Shown here: positions 1 through 7,893 of the stretch, piece by piece
Numbering within the stretch: the stretch's first letter is position 1
Layout: each line of letters starts with the position of its first letter
Source: DATFVJ01 sp035517695
GTDB lineage: Bacteria > Actinomycetota > Actinomycetes > Streptosporangiales > Streptosporangiaceae
Length of the DNA: 25,426 bases
Direction of reading: 5' to 3'
Assembly: GCA_035517695.1 (NCBI GenBank)
Contig: DATIYI010000434.1
Span: 1-25,426 of the forward strand
Notes under the pieces: generated by a model
Told to the model about the DNA's origin: nothing
What the model saw: the letters and a program-made list of their open reading frames with translations, nothing else
Database searches by the model: none
Translations under genes and position numbers: made by a program

Positions 1-1
1 G

Positions 2-139
2 AACCAGGCCGAAATGGCATTCCGCGCCTACGACCCCTGCTTCGGCTGCGCCACCCACACCCTCCCCGGCCACATGCCACTCATCGCCCAAATCAAAAAC
101 GCCCACGGCACCCTCCTACAAGAAATCCGGCGGGACTGA
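2..139 (+). CDS. [NiFe]-hydrogenase large subunit, C-terminal end (partial)
   Basis: Only the last 45 codons are in the window; the frame is open from the left edge to the TGA at 137-139. The peptide carries RAYDPCFGCATH, which matches the DPCxxCxxH motif whose two cysteines bind the Ni-Fe centre in hydrogenase large subunits. About 26 residues follow the His (beginning TLPGHMPL). In this family that tail is cut off after the His by a dedicated protease once nickel is inserted, and the next gene encodes such a protease. The RAYDPC..CATH form is typical of cytoplasmic NAD(P)-linked group 3 enzymes, but the subgroup is inferred from the tail alone. The stop lies 2 nt before the protease ATG, so the genes are almost certainly co-transcribed. 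Confidence 0.9.
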   Translation, partial: NQAEMAFRAYDPCFGCATHTLPGHMPLIAQIKNAHGTLLQEIRRD

Positions 140-141
140 CC

Positions 142-738
142 ATGCGAACGCTCGTCCTCGGCCTGGGCAACGAGTACGCGGGAGACGACGCCGTCGGCGT
201 GCTCGCGGTGCGGGCGCTGGGCGGCGAGCCGGCCGGGGGCGCCGACATCGTGGAGAGCGCCGCCTCGGGCCTGGCGCTGCTCGAGGTATTCGCCGGATAT
301 GACCGCGCGGTTGTCCTCGACGCGATCCGCACCGGCCGCAGCCCCGCGGGCACGATCATCGAGGCCGGGCTCGCCGAGTTGGGACCGGCGACAGCACCCA
401 GCCTGCACCAGGCCGGCATACCCGAGCTGGCCGCGGTCGCCAGGCGGCTCGGCCTGGGCTTTCCCGACCAGACGCGAGTGCTCGCCGTCGAGGTCGCAGG
501 CCCGCTGATATTCGGCGCGCCGCTGAGCGAACCCGTGGCCGCCGCGGTAGCGCCGCTCGCACGGCGCGTCCTGGAACAGGTCCAGCGGTGGGCCTCGCAG
601 GACTCCCCACACCACCCGCCGGACAGCGCCCGACACCAGCCGCCGGACAGCGCCCGACACCGGCCACCGGACGACACCGTGCCCCACGGACCAGGAGGAA
701 CACGTTGCACGACTACCACGCGGTCAGCGCGCTCGTAG
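142..738 (+). CDS. hydrogenase maturation protease (HycI/HybD/HoxW family)
   Basis: A 198-residue protein beginning MRTLVLGLGNEYAGDDAVG, the glycine-rich N-terminus of hydrogenase maturation endopeptidases. Asp16, Asp60 (VVLDA) and His89 (SLHQ) sit where family members place their three nickel-sensing ligands. The enzyme removes the C-terminal extension of the large subunit encoded just upstream. The family domain ends near residue 150. The remaining ~48 residues are unusual: a Pro/Asp/Arg/His-rich tail with PPDSARH repeated, encoded by a 24-bp tandem repeat, and nothing comparable is expected in the family. The last 34 nt overlap the following hypA-like gene. The tail may be an out-of-frame or repeat-generated extension that replaced the original stop. 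The family call is firm; the exact protease subtype is not. Confidence 0.92.
   Translation: MRTLVLGLGNEYAGDDAVGVLAVRALGGEPAGGADIVESAASGLALLEVFAGYDRAVVLDAIRTGRSPAGTIIEAGLAELGPATAPSLHQAGIPELAAVARRLGLGFPDQTRVLAVEVAGPLIFGAPLSEPVAAAVAPLARRVLEQVQRWASQDSPHHPPDSARHQPPDSARHRPPDDTVPHGPGGTRCTTTTRSARS
616..678 (+). repeat. 24-bp tandem repeat in the 3' end of the protease gene
   Basis: The 21-bp string CCGCCGGACAGCGCCCGACAC occurs at 616-636 and again, identically, at 640-660. A degraded third copy lies at 664-678. The 24-bp period keeps the reading frame and encodes PPDSARHQ / PPDSARHR / PPDD. Confidence 0.9.
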
Positions 739-1055
739 CGCGGCTGACCCGCGATCCAAGCCTCGCGGCGGGCATAGCCGAGGTCCGCGTGCGGGCGAGC
801 CCGGTGTTCTCGCCGGAGGCGCTGCGGCAGGCCTACCAGATGCTGACGGAGGACACGCCGCTCAGCGGATCGCGCCTGCTCGTCGAGGAGCTTGCCGACC
901 GCCGCGAGTGCGCGCTGTGCGGGGCGGCGTGGCCGGTTTCTCCCGACGACGTGGCCGGCCACCTGGTGGTCTGCCCGTCATGCGGCGCCCTCTCGCCCTT
1001 CGATGCTGGAGTCACGATCGAGCTGCTCGAGATCAGGAGCAGCCCGGGCGCGTGA
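705..1055 (+). CDS. hypA: HypA-like hydrogenase nickel incorporation protein
   Basis: A 116-residue protein when started at TTG 705. That start has an AGGAGGA ribosome site at 693-699 and places His at position 2 (M-H-D), the conserved nickel ligand of HypA. Earlier in-frame starts (588) would overlap the protease by 150 nt and lose the MH terminus. A zinc-binding loop is visible with Cys69-x2-Cys72 (CALC) and Cys90-x2-Cys93 (CPSC). The C-terminus ends in a beta strand (VTIELLEIRS), as in HypA. HypA passes nickel to the hydrogenase large subunit together with HypB. Its position after a large subunit and a maturation protease fits that job. The protein is close to the usual ~115 residues. Confidence 0.9.
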   Translation: MHDYHAVSALVARLTRDPSLAAGIAEVRVRASPVFSPEALRQAYQMLTEDTPLSGSRLLVEELADRRECALCGAAWPVSPDDVAGHLVVCPSCGALSPFDAGVTIELLEIRSSPGA

Positions 1056-1059
1056 CCTG

Positions 1060-1358
1060 CCGCGCCAGGCCCGGTGCCGCTCCACGGTGCCGGTCACCGC
1101 GGCGCACCTGCGGCAGGTCGCCGCGGTGGTGCTTGGAGTGCCCGAACGTGCGGGCCCCCGCTTCGGCGGGCTCGCTGGTAGATCGGCGACCAGCCAGGCC
1201 AGCGCCTTCCGGCCGGACCTCGTCGGCGCGGCCGAAGTTGTGGATCACCTTGGCGACCGGGCCGCCGGTACGCGGGTGCCGCTCGTCGTACGCCAGCTGC
1301 AGATACCACGCACGACGCTGCCGTCCTTGTTGACCCGCCGCGTCTCACGCAGCTACAC
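1060..1358 (-). pseudogene. IS1634/IS4-type transposase, 5' remnant
   Basis: Read on the minus strand from a GTG at 1358, the sequence gives LRETRRVNKDGSVVR, then in a second frame YLQLAYDERHP...AKVIHNFGRADEVRPE, then in a third frame ALAWLVADL. This series matches the N-terminal region of IS1634-type transposases as I recall them. Codon 2 is TAG where the family has TGG (Trp). At least two frameshifts follow, near 1312 and 1220. No later part of the transposase (DDE domain) is visible, so this is a dead fragment of about 100 codons. Terminal inverted repeats were not found. The identification is by remembered family motifs, not by a search. Confidence 0.6.
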
Positions 1359-1552
1359 GCCTACGAGCCAAGCCATCGCGGCAGCCCAGCGTGAGCGACA
1401 CGCCGGATACCGTGTGCTGTGCTACGGCAATTGGCGGTCAGCGCAAGCCTACCGGCCCATGACCAGGGCAGACGCTCTCGATCAAGCCCTTGTGTGCCTG
1501 TGATCTTCGGAAGTCCGGACAGCCCGGCCGTGGCAATTGCCCGACGTCTGTG

Positions 1553-2080
1553 TCAGCTGTGGCCGGCGTCACGGCAGCCGAGGATGTTCATAGCCAGCAG
1601 GTGCAGCACGGTCTGATCATCTTGGTTGATCAGCTTGGCTTTGGTGCGGACGAGACCGCGATCGGATTTCGAACGCGACCGCCGCGCTTCGACGATGGTC
1701 GTCTGCAACCGCAGCGCGTCGCCCGGCCGCACCGGCGCCGACCAGCGCAACTCATCAACGCCAGGGGACGCGAGGCTGGCCACCCGCGACAAGTAATGGT
1801 CGGCGAACATGCGCATGAGGATGCCCGCGGAATGCCAGCCACTGGCGATGAGACCACCGAAGGGGCCAGTGGCGGCGAAGCCGGGATCGGTGTGGATCGG
1901 CTGCGGATCGAACCGCCCCGCGAATTCAAGGATCTCCGCCTCAGTCACCGCGATGTGGCCGTATTCGTACACCGCGCCAGGTGTGTAATCCTCGAAGTAG
2001 CGATCGTTGATCGGAACCGCAAAGTCGGTGTCGCCGAGCGTTCTCGTGCTACCGGCCTGCTGTGTCATGACCGACAGCAT
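1553..2080 (-). CDS. MaoC-like (R)-enoyl-CoA hydratase / hot-dog fold protein
   Basis: A 175-residue single hot-dog domain. The segment FAGRFDPQPIHTDP followed by GPFGGLIASGWHS is the MaoC/hydratase-2 signature, with the catalytic Asp (RFDPQP) and His (PIHTD). Such enzymes hydrate trans-2-enoyl-CoA or act on related acyl thioesters; the substrate cannot be told. The start at 2080 is chosen because GGAGG lies at 2092-2096 on this strand. An ATG at 2068 (MTQQAGS) is an alternative giving 171 residues. The longer upstream open frame to 2248 has no family similarity. The gene is intact although its neighbours on both sides are remnants. It lies 184 nt downstream of the broken kdpA but is probably transcribed on its own. 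Confidence 0.82.
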   Translation of the reverse strand: MLSVMTQQAGSTRTLGDTDFAVPINDRYFEDYTPGAVYEYGHIAVTEAEILEFAGRFDPQPIHTDPGFAATGPFGGLIASGWHSAGILMRMFADHYLSRVASLASPGVDELRWSAPVRPGDALRLQTTIVEARRSRSKSDRGLVRTKAKLINQDDQTVLHLLAMNILGCRDAGHS

Positions 2081-2264
2081 CGCACCACAAGCCTCCGAGC
2101 TGCGAGCGGCCTCCTCAGTCTCGGACTGTCGCCGGCCGCGGAATATGACGGCGCCCATCACCCGGCCACACGCCGGTCCGGCTCGGCCTGGCCAGGTCAC
2201 CGGGCAGGCTGTTGAGCCTTGATTCTGCAGAGTCGACGGGCATGGCACGTCGGGGCACTGATCT

Positions 2265-3945
2265 TCATCCGACGATGTGCTCGCCGATCGGGCCCAATAT
2301 GAGCATCGGAAAGTAGATCAGGCCGCCGACGATCACGATCACCCCGAGCAGGAACACGACGAACGTCGGCCCGGAGGTGTTGAGTGTGGCCCTGGTGCGC
2401 GCGTGGACACGCGCGCCGGCGAGTGAGCCGGCGATTGCGAGGGCCAGCACTATCGGTACGAAACGCCCGACCAGCATGACCAAGCCGAGCGTGCTGTCGT
2501 ACCACGGCGTGTTGGCCGACAGCCCAGCAAACGCGGACCCATTGTTCTGTGCCACGGAGGCGAATGCGTAGGTGACCTCCGTCAGGCCGTGCATGCCGGG
2601 GTTGAGAATCGACCGGGTGCCGGCCCCGAGCACGAGGGACGTGCTCCCGAACACCAGGACCACGACCGGGATTGTCAGCGCGTAGGCGACGACGAGCTTC
2701 ATCTGCGGTGCGCGGACCTTCTTGCCCAGGAATTCCGGGGTGCGGCCGACCATCAGCCCGGCAACGAAGACAGCTAGCAGCGCGAACACGAGAATCACCG
2801 GGGCTGACCTCGCCGAGCAGAATGCCGACGAAAGCTCCCGCGCCCCCGACCGGGGTGTAGCTGTCGACGGCCGAATCGGTGGCGCCGGCTGTCGTTCCCA
2901 TGGTCCCGACGGTCATGAGCGCGGACCCGTCCGGGCCGAACCGGGTCTCCTTCCCCTCCAAGGTGCCGCCGGGGTTGTCGCTGCTCGCCACCTGGGACAC
3001 AGTCGCCGGCAGCAGATGGTTGCCGTGCGCCTCGGCCTCCATCGAGACCACGGTATGGCCGAGGAAGAGGATGGCCATGACCGCCGCCATGGCGTATCCC
3101 TGCCGCGGCTTGCCGACGAGCGGGCCGAACATGAGGACTGTGGCGAACGGGAGCACGATGACCAGCAGCAGGTCGAACATGTTGGTGAATCCGGTGGGAT
3201 TCTCGAACGGATGCGCGCCTCCTGCGCCGTAGAAGCTGCCGCCGTTCGTGCCGAGCAGCTTGATGACCTCCATCGAGGCGACCGGCCCGCCGGGAACCTG
3301 CTGGGTCGCGCCCGTGAGCGTGGTAGCAGTGCGAAAGCCGCTGAAATTCTGGACCGCTCCCTGGCCCACCAGCACCAGCGCGCCGAGGACCGAGAGGGGG
3401 ACGAAGACGCGCACCAGGCTCCGGGTGAGATCCACCCAGAAGTTGCCGATCGTGCGAGCACGTCCCGAGATGCCGCGGATGACGGCCAGTGCCACCGACA
3501 GCCCGATGGCAGCCGCGGTGAACTGCGCGACCACCAGCCCGGCCATCTGCGCGAGGTAGCTGGCCTGGGTCTCACCCGAGTATGCCTGCCAGTTGGTGCC
3601 GGTGATAAAGCTGATAGCGGTGTTGAAGGCCAGCAGCGGTGGCATTCCAGGGGCGTGGGTCGGGTCCAACGGTAGCGAGCCTTGCAACCGCAGAATGAGG
3701 TACAGCAAGAGGGTAGAGACGAGCCCGAATGCCAGCACCGCGAGTGCGTAACCCCGCCAGGTCCAGCTGCTTTCGGGGTCGATGCCTAGAACCCGGTATA
3801 CGAGGCGCTCGACCGGGAGGAACACGCGGTCCCCCGGTGCTCGGCCGCCTCGGAACGTTGCCGCTAGATAGCGGCCGAGCAGGGGCGCGGTCACGGCGGT
3901 TACCACGGCGATGAACAGCAGCTGTACCCATCCCCAGCCGCTCGT
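2265..3945 (-). pseudogene. kdpA: potassium-transporting ATPase subunit KdpA, broken
   Basis: KdpA is the K+-selective channel subunit of the KdpFABC pump. Nearly all of it is readable: SFITGTNWQAYSGET, LGTNGGSFYGAGGAHPFENP, TPVGGAGAFVGILLGEV and VAQNNGSAFAGL are the pore-loop (selectivity filter) segments, set among many hydrophobic helices. Two lesions are seen. Around 2798-2800 the frame breaks after GEVSPG and resumes one frame away at ILVFALLAVFVAGLMVGRTPE; about eight residues expected there (a GGVGSGLYG-like turn) are missing, so this is a deletion of a non-multiple of three. At the 5' end no ATG/GTG fits: the codon where Met is expected (3945) is ACG before SGWGWVQLL. kdpB does not follow, and a kdpC tail sits immediately upstream. 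Confidence 0.9.
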
Positions 3946-3947
3946 GT

Positions 3948-4082
3948 TAGCCGGTCCAGCGCGAGGTTGAGGTCGAGCACGTTCACCGACGGCTCGCCGA
4001 GGAACCCCCACTGACGACCATGGGTATAGCGGTGCACGAGGCCAGTGACCTGGCGCACCGACAGGTGCCGGGCGCGTACCGC
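3948..4082 (-). pseudogene. kdpC: KdpC C-terminal remnant
   Basis: On the minus strand about 45 codons read VRARHLSVRQVTGLVHRYTH then GRQWGFLGEPSVNVLDLNLA and LDRL. The GFLGEPxVNVLxLNLALD ending is the hallmark C-terminus of KdpC, the periplasm-facing subunit that stabilises the KdpFABC complex. Nothing upstream of 4082 resembles the KdpC N-terminus, and the frame runs without a proper stop into the kdpA sequence. The usual gene order is kdpA-kdpB-kdpC, so a kdpC tail directly before kdpA implies a rearrangement or a collapsed tandem copy. Confidence 0.8.
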
Positions 4083-4108
4083 CGGCTCGTGGCAGCTGCG
4101 CATCGCTG

Positions 4109-4561
4109 TCACGGGGCAAGGTCCTCCGCGACCAGTACCGCATGTACCCGCTCCAGGCTCTGGCGCCGCCGAAGCTCCAGGTCCGCTCCCCCTTGCCGGG
4201 TCGGCGAGACCGACGCCTGGGTGGCGCACCACTGCGAGAGCAGGGGCACTGATCGGTGATCGCCGCTGTCGAGTGCCACGAGCAGCGTGGCTGCCCGCTG
4301 TGGGTGGGCGGGCCAGTCGACGATCAGGAGGACCATGGGCCGTTCATCTGGCTGGGGGATGATTGCCCGCACATGAAGCTCTGGCCAGTCGAGCGCAGAG
4401 ACGGGATCGGGGGTGGCGACTTTGCCCGCCAGGGCCAGCGCGTCCAGATTGCCGACGTGGATCAGGCGCGCGGTCCAGGCCAGCCCGGCGACGGCGGTAA
4501 GCAGGACCACGGCGGCTAGCGTCGCCGCGACTATCACATAACGACAGTAAGCTGAGGTCGC
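4109..4561 (-). CDS. hypothetical membrane-anchored protein
   Basis: I do not recognise this family. From the GTG at 4561 it is about 150 residues: a short N-terminus, one transmembrane helix (YVIVAATLAAVVLLTAVAGL, residues ~10-29), then a soluble domain of ~115 residues. The soluble part includes alternating hydrophobic strands (MVLLIVDWP, ATLLVALDS) and a C-terminal amphipathic helix (LERVHAVLVAEDL). This is the layout of a small, single-pass protein with an outward-facing domain. The open frame extends up to 4795, but the upstream part looks non-coding. No clear ribosome site marks the start. It ends 27 nt before the KdpC remnant on the same strand. It could itself be a truncated gene. Confidence 0.45.
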   Translation of the reverse strand, partial: ATSAYCRYVIVAATLAAVVLLTAVAGLAWTARLIHVGNLDALALAGKVATPDPVSALDWPELHVRAIIPQPDERPMVLLIVDWPAHPQRAATLLVALDSGDHRSVPLLSQWCATQASVSPTRQGGADLELRRRQSLERVHAVLVAEDLAP

Positions 4562-4911
4562 CGCCACGTCACCCGCAGCCTGCCTCGCACCGCGGCCACG
4601 GCGCGGAAGGAATTCACCATCTCGGGCTGGCCTAGGTGCCGTCAGCCAGTTTGGAGCCGAGCGCAGGCACGACCTGGTAGTCAGCTCCGATGAGCGCGGT
4701 CTCCAGACGATCGCCGCTGCCGCGGGGCCGGATATCGAGGTCGACCGCCCGTGACCTAGGCCCGTGCGAACCGCACCACAAACGCCGAGAAGCAACCCAG
4801 CCCGCAGCGCTCATAACGGGGCGACGCGTTCTTCGCAGGGTTCTGGAGCAGGCGGGCGGCGTCAGGTGGCGGGTGACGGTGCGCGCAGCCGTTAAGATCC
4901 GGTCGGCAATA
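4562..4911. other. gene-poor stretch
   Basis: No frame on either strand shows a recognisable domain or convincing start. A minus-strand frame (4632-4814) ending in GADYQVVPALGSKLADGT may be the tail of a lost gene, but I cannot assign it. Confidence 0.4.
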
Positions 4912-5085
4912 TCCCTAACGCAGACGGTCGTCCCCCTCGAGGAAAAGCTCGACGCCGTGGGCTATGGCTTCTTCATCCCCGTCTTCTTCGTGGCATCTGG
5001 TATGACCCTCGATGCCCAGGCAATAGTCAAGGACCCACTACGGCTCCTGATCTTCCTCGTGCTGCTCGTTGTCCGCGGGGTCAAG
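4912..5085 (+). pseudogene. CPA2-type cation/proton antiporter fragment
   Basis: About 55 codons encode PLEEKLDAVGYGFFIPVFFV, ASGMTLDAQAIVKDPLRLL and IFLVLLVVRGV. This matches the conserved Kef/CPA2 Na+/H+-exchanger region where a short loop leads into the helix FFIPVFFVxSGMxLD. The similarity stops abruptly after VVRGV at ~5085, and nothing resembling the N-terminal helices is seen upstream. The surrounding open frame (4690-5421) has no membrane character and is not treated as a gene. It is an internal piece of a transporter with both ends lost. It is not the missing half of the antiporter piece at 21.3 kb, because both cover the same region of the family. Confidence 0.75.
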
Positions 5086-5280
5086 CTCGCATCCCGGCTA
5101 CAGCGCGGTGGCGCGGACCTGGTCACCCGGCTTAGCCTCACGCTCGACCGCGCGGGCCTGCACGCCTGCCGCGCAAGCTCAACGGCGACGAATGGGCCGG
5201 ACCCGCGCAAGCTGTCTGCCCGTAGACCCGTCGTACCCCTGCACAGCGGTAACGTGCCCGCCGCCGCAGGAGAAGCCGCA

Positions 5281-5317
5281 GGTGGCCGGCACGCCGCAGC
5301 GGCGTGCCCCGGTGGCC
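5281..5317. promoter_or_regulatory. perfect 21-bp dyad flanked by GGTGGCC direct repeats, upstream of xfp
   Basis: Arms GGCACGCCGC (5288-5297) and GCGGCGTGCC (5299-5308) are exact reverse complements around a single base. The dyad is bracketed by GGTGGCC at 5281-5287 and 5311-5317. It lies ~130 nt before the xfp start. It could be an operator or a hairpin in a leader transcript; there is no T-run to suggest a terminator. Confidence 0.5.
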
Positions 5318-5325
5318 GACCGCCC

Positions 5326-5358
5326 GCGGACACGTCGGCGGCCCGCGGACGTGTCCGC
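5326..5358. promoter_or_regulatory. 11-bp inverted repeat upstream of xfp
   Basis: GCGGACACGTC (5326-5336) and GACGTGTCCGC (5348-5358) are perfect reverse complements with an 11-nt spacer, 78 nt upstream of the xfp ATG. The arm centres are 22 bp apart, about two helical turns, which fits a dimeric regulator as well as an RNA hairpin. Confidence 0.5.
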
Positions 5359-5435
5359 GTGATGTCGCGCACCGTCCCGGTGCCATTTCCCAGTTGCGTT
5401 CCGGGTGTTCCTGGCCGGTGAATTAGCCTGAGATC

Positions 5436-7856
5436 ATGCAGGAGAACGCGGGCACTGCGGTCGGCGTCGCGCCGGCGGCCGCGGCCTATGCAAACACATG
5501 CGCGCAGGAGCCGCTCGGCCCTGACGAGCTGCGGCTCATCGACGCCTACTGGCGGGCCGCCAACTACCTGTCCGCAGGGCAGATCTACCTGATGGCCAAC
5601 CCCCTGCTGCGCGAGCGGCTGGGGCCCGAGCACATCAAGCCCCGGCTGCTCGGGCACTGGGGAACCACGCCCGGCCTGAACCTCATCTACGCCCACCTCA
5701 ATCGGGTGATCCGCAATTGGGACCTGAACGTCATCTACGTGACCGGCCCCGGCCACGGCGGGCCCGGGCTGGTCGCCAACGCCTATCTCGAGGGCACCTA
5801 CACCGAGCTGTACCCGAACATCACCAGGGACACCGTAGGCATGGCCCGGCTGCTGCGGCAGTTCTCCTTCCCCGGCGGGATCCCGAGCCATACCGCACCG
5901 GAGACCCCCGGCTCGATCCACGAGGGCGGTGAGCTGGGCTACTCGCTGGCGCACGCCCACGGCGCGGTATTCGACAACCCCGATCTGATCGCGGCCTGCG
6001 TGATCGGGGACGGCGAGGCCGAAACAGGTCCGCTGGCGGCCAGCTGGCACTCCAGCAAGTTCCTTAACCCGGCACGCGACGGCGCCGTCCTGCCGATCCT
6101 GCACCTCAACGGTTACAAGATCGCGAACCCGACGGTCCTGGCCCGCGTTCCCGGCGATGAGCTCACCGCGCTGCTGGAAGGCTACGGATACCGGGTCCAC
6201 ATGGTGGCCGGCGACGACCCGGCGCTGGTGCACCAGCAGCTGGCAGCAACCCTGGATGCGGTCGTGCAAGAGATCCATGCCATCCAGAAGCGGGCCAGGG
6301 AGCAAGGAGATCCCACCCGGCCCCGCTGGCCGATGATCGTCCTCGCCACGCCGAAGGGCTGGACCGGGCCGAAGACCGTGGACGGCCTTCCGGTGGAAGG
6401 GACTTTCCGGGCCCACCAGGTGCCAATCGGCGGCGTGCGCGAGAACCCCGAGCACCTCGCCGCCCTGGAAGCGTGGCTGCGCTCCTACCGGCCCGAAGAG
6501 CTGTTCGGCTCCGGCGGCGCGCTAGCGGACGAGCTGGCCGACCTCGCCCCGCGCAGCTACCGGAGGATGAGCGCGAACCCCCACGCCAACGGGGGCCTGC
6601 TGCTGCGTGATCTCAACCTGCCTGACTTCCGTGACTACAGGGTCGAGGTGAGCACGCCCGGCGCCGACGTGGCAGAGCCCACCCGCGTGCTCGGCACCTG
6701 GCTGCGCGACGTGATCGCCCGCAACCCGGCGACGTTCCGCCTGTTCGGCCCAGATGAGACAGCCTCGAACCGGCTGGGTGCCGTGTTCGAGGTCACCGAC
6801 CGTGCCTTCGACTCGCAGATATTGCCGCTCGATGACCACCTCGACCCCGACGGCCGGGTCATGGAGGTGCTGTCGGAGCATCTGTGCGAGGGATGGCTGG
6901 AAGGCTACCTGCTGACCGGCCGCCACGGCGTGTTCAACTGCTACGAGGCGTTCATCCACATCGTCGACTCGATGTTCAACCAGCACGCGAAATGGCTAAA
7001 GGCCAGCGCCGGCATCGGCTGGCGGCGGCCCATCGCATCACTGAACTACCTGCTGTCCAGCCTGGTCTGGCGGCAAGACCAGAACGGGTTCTCCCACCAG
7101 GATCCCGGGTTCATCGACCACGTCGTGAACAAGAAAGCACAGATCATCCGCGTCTACCTGCCCCCGGACGCGAACACCCTGCTGTCGGTAGCCGACCACT
7201 GCCTGCGCAGTCGGCACTACGTGAACGTCATCGTCGCGGGCAAGCAGCCGCAGCCGGCTTGGCTGCCGATGGACGACGCGGTCATCCACTGCACCCGGGG
7301 AGCCGGGATCTGGGAGTGGGCGAGCAATGACCAGCCGAGCGAGCCAGATGTCGTCATGGCCTGCTGCGGCGACGTCCCCACCCTGGAAACCCTCGCCGCC
7401 GTGGACCTGATCCGCCAGCACCTGCCCGACCTGAAGGTCCGGGTCGTCAACGTGGTTGACCTGATGCGCCTGCAGCCGGAGGCCGAGCACCCGCACGGCA
7501 TGAGCGACGCCGAGTACGACGCGCTGTTCACCGTCGGCCGGCCTGTCATTTTCGCCTACCATGGCTATCCGTCGCTCATCCACCGGCTCACCTACCGGCG
7601 GCACGGCCACGACCACCTCCACGTCCGCGGGTATAAAGAAGAAGGCACCACTACGACGCCATTCGACATGGTCATGCTCAACGACCTCGACCGGTTCCAC
7701 CTGGTCATCGACGTGATCGACCGGGTACCCGGGCTCGCCTCCAGCGCCGGGCACATCCGCCAGCTCATGACCGACCGCCGCCTCGAATGCCGCGCCTACA
7801 CCCGCCGCGAGGGCCAGGACGCACCAGAGATCCGCAACTGGGCGTGGCCCGGCTAA
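5436..7856 (+). CDS. xfp: phosphoketolase (xylulose-5-phosphate/fructose-6-phosphate)
   Basis: An 806-residue protein, the normal length for the XFP family. It uses thiamine diphosphate to split xylulose 5-phosphate (and often fructose 6-phosphate) with phosphate, giving acetyl phosphate plus glyceraldehyde 3-phosphate (or erythrose 4-phosphate). Both family signatures are present: HEGGELGYSLAHAHGA at residues 162-177 and GDGEAETGPL at 191-200, the latter in the ThDP/Mg site. GHGGPG at ~107-112 and HWGTTPG at 74-80 are also conserved. The ATG at 5436 is the first start giving the usual N-terminus; no strong ribosome site precedes it. The gene is intact and followed after 37 nt by acetate kinase, which uses its acetyl phosphate. 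Two dyad repeats lie in the upstream region. Confidence 0.98.
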   Translation: MQENAGTAVGVAPAAAAYANTCAQEPLGPDELRLIDAYWRAANYLSAGQIYLMANPLLRERLGPEHIKPRLLGHWGTTPGLNLIYAHLNRVIRNWDLNVIYVTGPGHGGPGLVANAYLEGTYTELYPNITRDTVGMARLLRQFSFPGGIPSHTAPETPGSIHEGGELGYSLAHAHGAVFDNPDLIAACVIGDGEAETGPLAASWHSSKFLNPARDGAVLPILHLNGYKIANPTVLARVPGDELTALLEGYGYRVHMVAGDDPALVHQQLAATLDAVVQEIHAIQKRAREQGDPTRPRWPMIVLATPKGWTGPKTVDGLPVEGTFRAHQVPIGGVRENPEHLAALEAWLRSYRPEELFGSGGALADELADLAPRSYRRMSANPHANGGLLLRDLNLPDFRDYRVEVSTPGADVAEPTRVLGTWLRDVIARNPATFRLFGPDETASNRLGAVFEVTDRAFDSQILPLDDHLDPDGRVMEVLSEHLCEGWLEGYLLTGRHGVFNCYEAFIHIVDSMFNQHAKWLKASAGIGWRRPIASLNYLLSSLVWRQDQNGFSHQDPGFIDHVVNKKAQIIRVYLPPDANTLLSVADHCLRSRHYVNVIVAGKQPQPAWLPMDDAVIHCTRGAGIWEWASNDQPSEPDVVMACCGDVPTLETLAAVDLIRQHLPDLKVRVVNVVDLMRLQPEAEHPHGMSDAEYDALFTVGRPVIFAYHGYPSLIHRLTYRRHGHDHLHVRGYKEEGTTTTPFDMVMLNDLDRFHLVIDVIDRVPGLASSAGHIRQLMTDRRLECRAYTRREGQDAPEIRNWAWPG

Positions 7857-7893
7857 CGGCCACCGGCCGAGTGCAGCACTGCCAGGAGCCCCG

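Noticed and set aside
28..962. Long minus-strand open frames opposite the hydrogenase protease and hypA-like genes
   Set aside because: They are Arg/Gly/Ala-rich antisense shadows caused by high GC, with no domain.
4690..5421. 243-codon plus-strand frame around the antiporter fragment
   Set aside because: Only ~55 codons resemble a protein; the rest is low-complexity and lacks membrane character, so it was not called a gene.
4962..6455. 497-codon minus-strand frame opposite xfp
   Set aside because: It lies antisense to a certain enzyme gene, and its residues are the complement pattern of that gene.
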